A stretch of 64,000 nt of DNA from Promethearchaeota archaeon (GTDB lineage Archaea; Asgardarchaeota; Lokiarchaeia; Sigyniarchaeales; SOKP01). Positions 16,557 to 25,416 of the stretch are shown here, piece by piece. Both the position numbers and the translations under genes were made by a program. The notes under the pieces were generated by a model. The model had not been told where the DNA came from and did no database searches. It saw only the letters and a list, made by a program, of their open reading frames with translations. The stretch is taken from assembly GCA_019894975.1 (NCBI GenBank), contig JAGXNO010000011.1, forward strand, positions 16,480 to 80,479. Direction: 5' to 3'. How positions within the stretch are numbered: the first letter of the stretch is position 1; each line of letters opens with the position of its first letter.

Positions 16557-17948
16557 TTACACCTTTGATTGATAAAAATCGTCTATAAATTTTTGACGAA
16601 TCCTAAATAATTGATTTGGAGTCAAATTTGAAAGTACATCCCATGATAAATTCATTGTATCTTCAAAACTTCGTTCCTCGTCTGATTTTTGATTTAATAA
16701 CGTTTGTTCAAAATCATTTCCAAATGCTAAAATATTTTTTTGATCATGAGTTAATCCATCTTCTCCTACAACTGAGATAAGATCCTTAACTTCTAAGTAA
16801 TTTGAGTATGAAGCTAGTAATTGTGAATTAACATCGGCATGATCTTCTCTGGTTCTCTCTTTACCAATTGCATCTTTCATTAATCTGGAAATTGATGATA
16901 ACACATCAAAAGGAGGATAAATTCCTTTTTTATGTAGACTTCGACTGAGGACCAACTGTCCTTCAGTAATATAACCGGTAGTATCTGGTATAGGATGGGA
17001 AATATCATCGTTTGGCATTGTTAAAATTGGTATTTGGGTTATTGAACCTTTTTTTCCTTTAATTTTACCTGTTCTCTCATATAATGAAGCGAGATCAGAA
17101 TATATGTAGCCAGGATATCCTTTCCTACTGGGGATTTCTTCCTTCGCCGAGCTCAGTTCTCTTAAAGCTTCACAATAGTTTGTCATGTCAATTAAAATGA
17201 CGAGAATATGCATATCTTTTTCGAATGCGAAATATTCTGCTGTAGTTAAGGCTACTCTTGGGATGATCAATCTTTCAATTATTGGATCATCTGCAAAATT
17301 TATAAATGAGATAATATTCTGGATGGTTCCACTTTCTTGAAATTTCTTTAAAAAGTAAATAGCTTCATCCTGAATTATACCTATCCCGCAAAAGATTATA
17401 GCAAAAGGCTCTTCTGATGTAACTTTAGCTTGTGTGGCGATTTGAGCAGCTAGTTTATTATGTGGCATGCCTTGTCCACTGAAAATAGGAAGTTTTTGAC
17501 CTCTAATTAATGTAAACAACCCATCTATTACAGATATTCCGGTTTGGACAACATCTACAGGATATTCCCTTGCAAAAGGATTGATGGGAACGCCATTTAT
17601 ATCCCTTTGAACATCTGTTAATAAATCTGAATCTAGCACTTCTTTAGTTTTAATATCAATAGGTCTGCCCAATGAATTAAAAGTTTGACCAAACATATCC
17701 TTTGAGATTTTCACATTAAAGATGTCTTCTGTAAAAACAATTTCAGCATTTTCTGTAGATAATCCTGTTGTATCTTCAAAAACTTCAATGACAATTATTT
17801 CTTCACTCATCTTTATTACTCGTCCTGTCCTTACCATACCGTCGACAGTTCTTATTTTTACAATTTCACCATATTGAGCATCGTGCTCATTTTTTAGAAA
17901 AAGAAGGGGTCCAATGATTCGTTCAATTTTTCTATAAATTACACTCAT
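16557..17948 (-). CDS. atpB: A-type ATP synthase subunit B
   Basis: Subunit B is the non-catalytic nucleotide-binding subunit of the A3B3 head. The 463-residue protein has the degenerate P-loop position SGQGMPHNKLAAQIA in place of a Walker A, the LIDMTNYCEALRELS segment, and SSISRLMKDAIG carrying the arginine that completes the catalytic site on subunit A. Its ATG shares one base with the subunit A stop region (17948), so translation is probably coupled. Only one B gene is present although there are two A genes. Confidence 0.95.
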   Translation of the reverse strand: MSVIYRKIERIIGPLLFLKNEHDAQYGEIVKIRTVDGMVRTGRVIKMSEEIIVIEVFEDTTGLSTENAEIVFTEDIFNVKISKDMFGQTFNSLGRPIDIKTKEVLDSDLLTDVQRDINGVPINPFAREYPVDVVQTGISVIDGLFTLIRGQKLPIFSGQGMPHNKLAAQIATQAKVTSEEPFAIIFCGIGIIQDEAIYFLKKFQESGTIQNIISFINFADDPIIERLIIPRVALTTAEYFAFEKDMHILVILIDMTNYCEALRELSSAKEEIPSRKGYPGYIYSDLASLYERTGKIKGKKGSITQIPILTMPNDDISHPIPDTTGYITEGQLVLSRSLHKKGIYPPFDVLSSISRLMKDAIGKERTREDHADVNSQLLASYSNYLEVKDLISVVGEDGLTHDQKNILAFGNDFEQTLLNQKSDEERSFEDTMNLSWDVLSNLTPNQLFRIRQKFIDDFYQSKV

Positions 17949-19789
17949 TATTTTTTAATTACTCCATGTGTTAATTTCAAAAATTCAATTTCATTAAGCA
18001 ATTTCATTTTAATCTCTTCAATTTTTTCTATATTATCATTTGGGATAGTACGGTTTATTCTTAAAATATCATTAATAGATTTAAGTGATTTTATATCTTC
18101 CATATATAATCCCTGTTTCAATAATTCCTTACTTTCTTTAAAGAGTAAAAGAATAATTTTTATCATAGCTAAGAGTTTGCCAATATTTGTAAAATTATCA
18201 ATTTCATCAAAAGCGTTTTGAATTAAAAACGAATTTGTTAACAATCGCGCCATATAAACATCTAACTGTTGATTGTCAGATAAATTTTCTTCACCAATTA
18301 ATTGAGTTATATATTTTAGTTCATTATCTTTTGATAAAATCTCGTTAACTTGGTTTCGACAATCAAGCCAGTCAATATCAATCTCAACCCAGTCAATATC
18401 CCTTTCAAACCACCAATCTGATATATAATCCGGATAATTCGAATATGAATTTAACCAATTTATGGCAGGATAGTGTTTTGAATATGCCAATTGTGCATCT
18501 AAAGCCCAGATTCCTTGTACAAAATTTTTTGTGGTAGCGGTTACGGGCTCACTAAAATCTCCTGCTGGAGGGCTCACTGAACCGATGATCGTCAAAGATC
18601 CCCGAGTTTCGTTTCCAGATTCATCTTTCCCATGAAGCTTAACAATTCCTGCTCTTTCATAGAAACTAGAAAGCTTTGATGGTAAATATGCAGGATATCC
18701 TTCCTCTGCAGGCATTTCTTCCAAAAGACCAGATATTTCTCTTAAAGATTCCGCCCACCTTGAAGTGCTATCAGCAAGAACAGCAACGTCAAATCCCATA
18801 TCTCTATAATATTCCGCGATGGTTACTCCTGAAAAAATACTTGCTTCTCTAGCGGAAACAGGCATATTTGAAGTATTTGCAATAAGTACGATTCGATTCA
18901 ATAAAGGTTGATTGCTCTTTGGATCAATTAAAGCTGAAAATTGCTTCAATACATCAGCTATCTCGTTCCCTCGTTCCCCGCAACCTACAAATATAACAAC
19001 ATCCGCATTACACCATTTAGCTAAAGATTGTTGAATAACAGTTTTTCCTGTTCCGAAACCGCCAGGAACACCAATAGTTCCTCCTTTCGTTATAGGAAAT
19101 AGCAAATCTATTACACGCATTCCTGTAATTAATGGTTCTTCAGGAGAGAGTCTCTCCTTGAATGGTCTTGGTTTTGTTATTGGCCACTTTTGGAGCATCG
19201 CAAAAGACCTTTCATCTTTGTTAACTTTTAATCGAAAAATCTCATCTTCAATGGTATAATCTCCCTCAGGAGCAATATAAGTTAGTTTACCTTTTATTTT
19301 AGGAGGTACCATGATTTTATGTTCTATTGCGGGTGTTTCCTGAACAGTTCCCACTATATCTCCCCCTCTCATTTCCTTTGAAGTTATCTTTCGAGGTTTA
19401 AAGTGCCACATTTTCTCCCTTGATAATGAGGGTATTTCTAATCCTCTACGCAACCCCCCATTCTTAATTTGATCAAATGCTTTTTGTAAAGGCCTTTGAA
19501 TTCCATCAAAAATATGTCCTAACAATCCTGGTGCTAATTCCATTGAAAGTGGTTCATCTAAATTAAGAATTTCATCATTTATCCTTAGATTCATAGTGTT
19601 CTCAAAACACTGGGCCACAACATGATCTGAATAGATTTGAATAACCTCCCCTAAGATATTATGTTTTGTGACTTTAATCAAATCGTGGAGTTTGATCACT
19701 CTCTCTAATCCTTTTACTTTAATTAAAGAGCCTATAATTGCTGAAATCTTTCCATATTGAGATTCATTTTTAGATTTGGATTTGATCAT
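17948..19789 (-). CDS. atpA: A-type ATP synthase subunit A, main catalytic copy
   Basis: Subunit A is the catalytic subunit of the A1 head. All signature motifs are present: Walker [18 protein letters not shown] with the catalytic glutamate and following arginine, [20 protein letters not shown], and [16 protein letters not shown] at 19798 is a possible start, but ATG 19789 gives [15 protein letters not shown], a more typical N-terminus. Either choice overlaps the end of subunit E (stop at 19770), as is usual in such operons. Compared with the second A copy (11278-13083), this one keeps the GERG arginine and sits in the normal position before subunit B. Confidence 0.95.
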   Translation of the reverse strand: MIKSKSKNESQYGKISAIIGSLIKVKGLERVIKLHDLIKVTKHNILGEVIQIYSDHVVAQCFENTMNLRINDEILNLDEPLSMELAPGLLGHIFDGIQRPLQKAFDQIKNGGLRRGLEIPSLSREKMWHFKPRKITSKEMRGGDIVGTVQETPAIEHKIMVPPKIKGKLTYIAPEGDYTIEDEIFRLKVNKDERSFAMLQKWPITKPRPFKERLSPEEPLITGMRVIDLLFPITKGGTIGVPGGFGTGKTVIQQSLAKWCNADVVIFVGCGERGNEIADVLKQFSALIDPKSNQPLLNRIVLIANTSNMPVSAREASIFSGVTIAEYYRDMGFDVAVLADSTSRWAESLREISGLLEEMPAEEGYPAYLPSKLSSFYERAGIVKLHGKDESGNETRGSLTIIGSVSPPAGDFSEPVTATTKNFVQGIWALDAQLAYSKHYPAINWLNSYSNYPDYISDWWFERDIDWVEIDIDWLDCRNQVNEILSKDNELKYITQLIGEENLSDNQQLDVYMARLLTNSFLIQNAFDEIDNFTNIGKLLAMIKIILLLFKESKELLKQGLYMEDIKSLKSINDILRINRTIPNDNIEKIEEIKMKLLNEIEFLKLTHGVIKK

Positions 19790-20498
19790 ATTGAACAAGA
19801 TATTCTGTAATTTTTTTCTTTTGTTCTTCTACAAATTCTTCATATTCCTTCTCGGTTTCTTTAATTTCGGTGTCATTTAATATTTTAGCTATTTCCATTT
19901 GAATAAATGATGAATTCTTATCAATTAAGTTATCTATAGTATAATCGTAAGATATTACCCCTCCAACTAATGAAATTTTAAATCCACCTATAAAATCGTA
20001 TCTATCTTCATTAATTTCTACTGGATTCTTAAAAATATCCAAAATTTTATCAAAATTCTCTATAAAATAATTATAATCTTTATGATTGAAAATAAGTTCA
20101 ATCTCTTGAGGCTTATCTATTATTTTTGTAATTTTTGTAATTGAATTTAAAAGATATTTAATGTATGCAGAATGGTTTTTCTCTAATTCTACTTTAATAT
20201 GGTTAATTAAGGTTGTTTTTAGAGAAGAAATCAAATTATTTTTTAAATAAAGAAACTTCTCTTTTCCTTTTAAAAGAGTTGTTGATAACGATTGGTTTAG
20301 AAATTGTTCATAATTTTCATTAAAATGGTTTTTAAGTCGTAAGGATCTCTCATTACTTCTTTCTAAAAACCTCTTTTTTATTTCTGCTTTTTGAAATAGT
20401 GTTTTTTGGTTTAGTTCTTTTATTTCATTTGCTGCTTTATCGATTAAATAAAGCCCTATATTACTAAAACGGTCTTTTATTTCATTTTCTTCTGAAAT
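19770..20498 (-). CDS. atpE: A-type ATP synthase subunit E with a proposed ATT start
   Basis: Subunit E is the peripheral-stalk protein. A TTG start at 20234 gives only 154 residues and lacks the N-terminal coiled coil. The frame is open upstream as far as a TGA at 20513-20511 and encodes a charged helical segment (ENEIKDRFSNIGLYLIDKAA, then KKRFLERSNERSLRLKNHF), exactly what family members have. No ATG, GTG or TTG lies between that TGA and this segment. ATT at 20498-20496, giving MSEENEIKD, stands 9 nt after a GAGGT sequence. The full protein would be 242 residues. An ATG at 20517 is followed directly by TGA and cannot serve. The coding extension is well supported; the ATT start is inferred. 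Confidence 0.75.
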   Translation of the reverse strand: MSEENEIKDRFSNIGLYLIDKAANEIKELNQKTLFQKAEIKKRFLERSNERSLRLKNHFNENYEQFLNQSLSTTLLKGKEKFLYLKNNLISSLKTTLINHIKVELEKNHSAYIKYLLNSITKITKIIDKPQEIELIFNHKDYNYFIENFDKILDIFKNPVEINEDRYDFIGGFKISLVGGVISYDYTIDNLIDKNSSFIQMEIAKILNDTEIKETEKEYEEFVEEQKKKITEYLVQYDQIQI

Positions 20499-20507
20499 CT
20501 TAACTCT

Positions 20508-20512
20508 ACCTC
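20508..20512 (-). promoter_or_regulatory. Ribosome binding site supporting the ATT start of subunit E
   Basis: GAGGT on the minus strand lies 9 nt before the ATT at 20498, in the 21-nt spacer after the stop codon of subunit F (20520). It is the only Shine-Dalgarno-like sequence near the 5' end of the open frame. Confidence 0.45.
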
Positions 20513-20519
20513 ACATTAT

Positions 20520-20837
20520 TTATATTATATCACTAATCGCATCAGATATTTTTTTTAATATATGATCATCTATTTCAACATTAGGTCGGAATACATCCGG
20601 GAGAATAAATATAAATGGTGACTTATTATTTAACTTGAAGTCTAATAAATAATCAACTAATTCCGTAGATAAGGGTAATGCTATAATAATCATTCCTATA
20701 CGTGGGCGTTTTATCAACTTATTAAAACTTTTTAAAAATTCATCTTGTTGTTCAACCACAATACCATCTAATCCCAAGAGTCCAAACATTAACACAATGT
20801 CTTCATCCCCTATTATATATACTTCTTGATCAACCAT
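20520..20837 (-). CDS. atpF: A-type ATP synthase subunit F
   Basis: This 105-residue protein is the small Rossmann-like subunit of the central rotor. The N-terminus VYIIGDEDIVLMFGLLGLDG and the middle IGMIIIALPLSTEL match the family (I-G-D-x-D-x-x-x-G-F-x-L-x-G). Operon position between H and E differs slightly from the common order in which F follows C or E, but all neighbours are A1Ao subunits. Its ATG shares a base with the end of subunit H. Confidence 0.9.
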   Translation of the reverse strand: MVDQEVYIIGDEDIVLMFGLLGLDGIVVEQQDEFLKSFNKLIKRPRIGMIIIALPLSTELVDYLLDFKLNNKSPFIFILPDVFRPNVEIDDHILKKISDAISDII

Positions 20838-21148
20838 TAAAAATCAAGTTCTATTTTTTCTAAAATTAATTTCTGCAAGTTTCCTATTTTCTTTTGGAAC
20901 AAAGTTTCTATTTTATCTATTGCCTTTTGTAGCTGTTCCTCAAATTCTTTGGTTTTATCATTAACCTTTTTAGAAAGGTTACTCAATACCTCATTTACAA
21001 GTTCATTTTTATTATTAATTAGTTTCTCAAAGTTCTTTTGTTGGTCATCTCTGAGCTTCTCAATGTCTTTAATATTGCGATTTTTAGCATTGTCTATTAA
21101 ATCTTCATAAATTTTTTCAATATCTTCTATTTCTTTAAATATATCCAT
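20837..21148 (-). CDS. atpH: A-type ATP synthase subunit H (G-like peripheral stalk)
   Basis: This 103-residue protein is almost entirely a charged amphipathic helix, the expected form of the H/G subunit that pairs with subunit E in the peripheral stalk. Family motifs are weak in such coiled coils; the assignment rests on length, composition and position between subunits C and F. Its first and last bases touch the neighbouring genes, which suggests coupled translation. Confidence 0.75.
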   Translation of the reverse strand: MDIFKEIEDIEKIYEDLIDNAKNRNIKDIEKLRDDQQKNFEKLINNKNELVNEVLSNLSKKVNDKTKEFEEQLQKAIDKIETLFQKKIGNLQKLILEKIELDF

Positions 21149-22206
21149 TATTTCAACACTTTGTATTTATCATGGAGGATTTTTACTACTCTAGGTAATA
21201 TATTAAGTCTAATTTCCTTATCTTTCTTTATTAAAACTTCTATTATCCTGAAAACAGTTTTATATTCAATATCATCAACTTTAATTTCAAAACTTTTGAA
21301 GAAGTAATCTAAATATAATTTTTCAATTTCCCATATTAAATGTTTTTGTTTAATGGGAGAACGTAGGAGAGGAAATTTCATTTCTTTTGTAGAACTTAAA
21401 TGTTGGGTCAGTCGAATAACAAAATTATCAACATTTTTAAGATGTAACAATTCATTCATTATCTTTTCATCTAAGAATAGATAGTTAGTAACAAGGAATT
21501 GTGATAATAAATTTCTATCAATATTATTCTTAATACCCCTATATAACATATTTAGATTATAAATTTCAGTTATGCATTTCACATATAAAGAAATCATATC
21601 TTTCTCTTTTGGTCTTAAAGATTTTAACTCATCATGTAAATTTTCATAATATAAGCGATCTAAAAAAGCTTCTAAGACAAAAGTTTCATTAGTTCTTTTG
21701 AAGTATAAAATTCCTTCTCTTATCGATTCATAATATTTTGAATTTCTCATAAACAATTGAATTTCATCAAGGGAAGAAATTTCTAAAAGGTCGTTAATGA
21801 AACCTGTATTTTCTAAATAAGTTTCAACAAGTTTATTGACTAGAGATGACTTATCACTTGTACTCATCCCTAAAATTGTTCCTAAGATGATACGTTTAAC
21901 GTTCATTATTTCATATTTCAATAAAAAATTTTTTAAAAAAGTACGCATACTCAATGGAGAATAAGAGATTATCCTTCCAATTATTTTTATATAGGTATGA
22001 AATAATGCTCTTTCGATTTCTTCAATAGTATAAGCTCGAATAGACATTTCGGGGTAATAGAATCCAATATATTCTACAAATTCCTGAATATGTTTGATTT
22101 CTTTTAGTTTTATTAGTGTTATTTCATCCATTATTAATTGTTTCAAAAAATCGATTTTAATAAGTGTAAAACTGTAGGCTGGAACAATAACACTCGTTTT
22201 TCTCAC
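21148..22206 (-). CDS. atpC: A-type ATP synthase subunit C (V-type d homolog)
   Basis: This 352-residue, all-helical protein matches the subunit that couples the central rotor to the c-ring. The pattern of three similar helical repeats is visible, with conserved segments such as LLKYEIMNVKRIILGTILG, FKRTNETFVLEAFLDRLYYENL and IEKLYLDYFFKSFE. Length agrees with archaeal AtpC. It starts with ATG at 22206 just after subunit K (33-nt spacing). Confidence 0.88.
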   Translation of the reverse strand: MRKTSVIVPAYSFTLIKIDFLKQLIMDEITLIKLKEIKHIQEFVEYIGFYYPEMSIRAYTIEEIERALFHTYIKIIGRIISYSPLSMRTFLKNFLLKYEIMNVKRIILGTILGMSTSDKSSLVNKLVETYLENTGFINDLLEISSLDEIQLFMRNSKYYESIREGILYFKRTNETFVLEAFLDRLYYENLHDELKSLRPKEKDMISLYVKCITEIYNLNMLYRGIKNNIDRNLLSQFLVTNYLFLDEKIMNELLHLKNVDNFVIRLTQHLSSTKEMKFPLLRSPIKQKHLIWEIEKLYLDYFFKSFEIKVDDIEYKTVFRIIEVLIKKDKEIRLNILPRVVKILHDKYKVLK

Positions 22207-22238
22207 CAGATATAAATTCTTTAAAAAATAAACTTAAT

Positions 22239-22604
22239 TTATGCTGGAGGTGATGGAATCTGAAAAACTAACAATATTGCGATAATTAACCCATATATTG
22301 CTATAGCTTCACCTAATGCGACAATAACTACTAATTTTCCAAAAGCCTCTTCCCTTTCTGAAAGGGCTGAGATTGCCGCAGTACCAACTGTCCTTATAAC
22401 ATGTGCTGCAGCAAGTCCTGAAATAGAGATTGCTAGAGCTGCAGAAATTGCCAAAACTGCAGTAGTAGGAGAATTATAATAATCGAAATTGTCAGCTTGA
22501 GCTCTGACAACCCGTACTAATCCATTCATTGAGAAAATTAATACTACCACTAGAAATACCTGAACTACAGCAAGTGTCATATAGAATTTTTGTTTCCCAT
22601 TCAT
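22239..22604 (-). CDS. atpK: A-type ATP synthase subunit K (c-ring proteolipid)
   Basis: This 121-residue proteolipid has an N-terminal hydrophobic segment with a signal-like cleavage pattern (MNGLVRVVRAQA, then DN), followed by the standard c-subunit hairpin: helix 1 about residues 46-72 (AVLAISAALAISISGLAAA), a polar loop with SEREEAFG, and helix 2 with the ion-binding glutamate in IVALGEAIAIYGL. The N-terminal segment is probably a cleaved signal or a third helix. It is the first gene of the operon, and its own promoter probably lies in the 155-nt spacer before it. Confidence 0.9.
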   Translation of the reverse strand: MNGKQKFYMTLAVVQVFLVVVLIFSMNGLVRVVRAQADNFDYYNSPTTAVLAISAALAISISGLAAAHVIRTVGTAAISALSEREEAFGKLVVIVALGEAIAIYGLIIAILLVFQIPSPPA

Positions 22605-22759
22605 TTACCTTACATCTTCCTTTTTGCTTAAAAAAGTTATTAATTTTAAAAGTGAATAATAAAGATAAGCGTATAAATTTTATTATTTCAGATAATAAAC
22701 TACTATTATTATTATTCACTTACTTTTTATTAGAAACCAGTAATGATATAATAAAAAAC

Positions 22760-23398
22760 TTATTGATAGAGAAGGATTCTTATTTGATCGGCAATATTAT
22801 GTATTCTATCACAAAGTTGCTCCAATAAGACTATGCTGTCTCTAATTCTAAGAAGTTTCCTCATATCTAATTGATCATTGGAATAAAGATATTCTAAAAA
22901 TTGGCGATATATTGTATCTACTTCATTTTCAATTTCATGTATAGCAGTAGTGTTTTTAAAAACGATATCAGGATTATCTCTAAGGCTTTTTATTGTAGAT
23001 TTTAAGACATCTGCCATATTGATTGTTTTATTAATCAATTTTTCATATCTTTTTATTATTTCCTTATCTTTTCCGCTGTCTAATTTAATTTTAGGCAGCA
23101 TATCAACAAATTCCAAAGGATAATTTATTACGTTGTCCATTTGGAGACTCAAAGCCACATAGTTCCCTAGCCCCTGTGCTCCTGCTTCAGCATAATTTTG
23201 TATTAATTGAATTTTAATATCATCAGCATCCTCTTCGCGGAGTTGCATTTTACTCTTTTTCTTGTCTAAGGCGTCCTTATTTGATTCATAATCTGTAGCC
23301 CACGTTGAGTAGTATACCCCCATATCCGAAATCACAGAATAAATGATCCTTGAATGTTCAATTAACATCGAAATAATTTCATCTTTAGTCTTATTCAT
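22760..23398 (-). CDS. PhoU-like DUF47 protein
   Basis: This 212-residue, all-helical protein belongs to the DUF47/PhoU-like family, which often accompanies phosphate transporters. It has the typical charged helices and the E-x-x-x-D motifs (AIHEIENEVDTIYRQFLEYLYS and LLEQLCDRIHNIADQIR). Here no phosphate transporter is adjacent; it lies 155 nt upstream of the ATP synthase operon on the same strand. A role in phosphate sensing is known for related proteins but is only an inference here. Confidence 0.75.
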   Translation of the reverse strand: MNKTKDEIISMLIEHSRIIYSVISDMGVYYSTWATDYESNKDALDKKKSKMQLREEDADDIKIQLIQNYAEAGAQGLGNYVALSLQMDNVINYPLEFVDMLPKIKLDSGKDKEIIKRYEKLINKTINMADVLKSTIKSLRDNPDIVFKNTTAIHEIENEVDTIYRQFLEYLYSNDQLDMRKLLRIRDSIVLLEQLCDRIHNIADQIRILLYQ

Positions 23399-23605
23399 AA
23401 TAATTCTGTCTCAATATTTTTTCTACTGATATAATTATCAATAATTAGATTATTAAAAATTTAGTATTTGTAGATTATAAGTTAGAAAGAGTATATATTT
23501 GTTATACATGCAATTTTCTAATGATTATTTCAAGGATAATTGATTTTAAGATCTAAATATGCTTTAATTTGGAGAATTAAGTTACATAATTTAAAGTGGG
23601 TAAAT

Positions 23606-24391
23606 ATGGAATATAAAGATTTAATTATTGAGAAACGCGATGATCAGATTGCTATTGTGACTTTTAATCGCCCAGAACAACTAAATACTCTCACTACTAA
23701 TTTAATGACTGAAATCGAACAGCTAACTGAGGACTTTCAAAAGGATACAGAGACTCGTGTTGTGATTTTTACTGGGGCAGGAAGATTTTTTTCTGGGGGG
23801 AGAGATCTGACGGAACAAGGAGGTCCAGCTACGGTTCTAGGAAGACAAAGAGCAATTCAAAACGGTCCAAGAATGATATACAAACTTTATAATATGGATC
23901 AAATAACTATTGCAGCAATTAATGGTGGGGCATTTGGAGGGGGTTGTTGTATTGCTAGTGCTCTTGATTTTCGCATTGGAGATGATAAATGTAGAGCGGG
24001 ATTTCCTGAAAGTCGTTTAGGGATGAGTTTAAGTTGGAGAATACTCCCAATTGTGGTCCATCTAATTGGTCCTACATTTGCAAAAGAAATGACAATATTA
24101 GGGAAAAATAACGAAGCCCAAACATTATTAAAATGGGGATTCTTAAATGAAGTAGTGCCAAAGGAAGACTTATTGGCACGAGCAATTGAAATAGCTAAGG
24201 ATTATGCTGCAATGCCGCCCATTCCAGCCCAAATGATTAAGAAAACGATTAACCACATTACTGGTGCTCTAGATCAAGCTATAATGCATATGGATATGGA
24301 TCAACTTATGTTAACTCTTCAAACAGATGATTTGAAAGAAGGAGTTGCAGCATTTTTCGGGAAACGAGATGGAAAATTTAAAGGAAACTAA
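23606..24391 (+). CDS. Enoyl-CoA hydratase/isomerase (crotonase) family protein
   Basis: This 261-residue crotonase-fold protein acts on an acyl-CoA thioester. The first oxyanion-hole segment is GAGRFFSGGRDL, the second is NGGAFGGGCCIASALDFR, and the predicted catalytic glutamate lies in AGFPESRLGMS. The longer frame from 23540 would add 22 poorly conserved residues; ATG 23606 (MEYKDLIIEKRDDQIAIVTFNRP) is the standard family start. It lies alone, upstream of the VIT1-like gene and 1 kb before the dehydratase genes. A combined role in acyl-CoA metabolism with those genes is possible but not shown. Confidence 0.9.
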   Translation: MEYKDLIIEKRDDQIAIVTFNRPEQLNTLTTNLMTEIEQLTEDFQKDTETRVVIFTGAGRFFSGGRDLTEQGGPATVLGRQRAIQNGPRMIYKLYNMDQITIAAINGGAFGGGCCIASALDFRIGDDKCRAGFPESRLGMSLSWRILPIVVHLIGPTFAKEMTILGKNNEAQTLLKWGFLNEVVPKEDLLARAIEIAKDYAAMPPIPAQMIKKTINHITGALDQAIMHMDMDQLMLTLQTDDLKEGVAAFFGKRDGKFKGN

Positions 24392-24566
24392 TTTGCATCA
24401 TATGATGGGGGAATAACTTTTTAAAATTACTCTCTATTTATTTTTACAAGAAGAATAAAAGACAATATATAGATCATTCTCAATAAAAAATATAATAAAG
24501 ATAAAAGATAATTGTAAATAAGTAGTTCACTGTAATATAATTTAAACACAGTTTTGGCGTATAATA

Positions 24567-25244
24567 TTGGGAAAAATTCGTAAAAAATTAAAAGATTGGA
24601 AGCAATACTCAAAAATGGCTGATTTGGGCATAATTGCCCGTCGAAAATTTTTTAACAATGCTTTTGATGGAGCTCTAACTTGTTCGGGAATTGTGAGTGG
24701 GATATTTATCATTTTTCTGAACAACCCAAATCAATTCACCCCCCAAAATGTTATTGTCACTGGTTTTGCCACGGCTTTAGCTATAGGTATAAGTGGTCTT
24801 TGGGGTGCTTTTCTTTCTGAAGAGGCTGAACGAAAAAAGAAAGTTTCCGACCTGAAAAAGGAAATGGCGATAATAGAAGAAAATGAAGAAAGAGATGATG
24901 ATTCACTCGAGGAGAAGAAAATCAATAACAAGAAAAAAAGAAAGAAAAATAAAAAGAAAAAGACAGTATTGGAAAAAGCTGAAGACTTTGCAACAATTGT
25001 AGCGTCCTTAGTAGATGGGGGTGCACCAGTGTTAGGATCATCTTTACCTTTAATTCCATTTTTCTTTGGTATAGATTTAACTATTGGGCATTTTATCAGT
25101 TCCTACCTCATACTTGTAGGCTTACTTGTATATTTAGGTATCTATTTAGGAAAAATTTCAGGAGGGGGACGTATAAGGTATGCGTTGCACTTGGTTACAG
25201 CTGGGGTTGTGACTCTCCTGGTTTCAATACTACTTGGGATCTAA
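24567..25244 (+). CDS. VIT1/CCC1-family metal transporter-like membrane protein
   Basis: This 225-residue protein matches the vacuolar iron transporter type family: IARRKFFNNAFDGALTCSGIVSGIF is the typical first membrane segment, followed by ATALAIGISGLWGAFLSEEAERKKK, the family's cytoplasmic metal-binding-type loop region, then a lysine-rich stretch and three C-terminal helices. Five membrane segments are predicted. The start is TTG 24567; an ATG at 24615 is the alternative. The lysine-rich stretch (NKKKRKKNKKKKT) is longer than usual. Iron or manganese transport is known for the family; the substrate is unproven here. Confidence 0.75.
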   Translation: MGKIRKKLKDWKQYSKMADLGIIARRKFFNNAFDGALTCSGIVSGIFIIFLNNPNQFTPQNVIVTGFATALAIGISGLWGAFLSEEAERKKKVSDLKKEMAIIEENEERDDDSLEEKKINNKKKRKKNKKKKTVLEKAEDFATIVASLVDGGAPVLGSSLPLIPFFFGIDLTIGHFISSYLILVGLLVYLGIYLGKISGGGRIRYALHLVTAGVVTLLVSILLGI

Positions 25245-25416
25245 AATGCCAAAATTATAGTACAAAATATTTAGAAAGAATGTTCGAAAAATTCAAGACT
25301 TACTCGAAAATAACAAATCTCTAGGGATAAGTTAAATTATTCATTGACATGTAATCACAAATTTTATTTTCTGCTTTTCATTTACCATTGTAACAATATT
25401 AAGGAGTAGTGATTTA

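Noticed and set aside
22492..22719. Minus-strand 75-codon frame overlapping the start of atpK
   Set aside because: It overlaps the well-supported proteolipid gene in another frame and has no family features.
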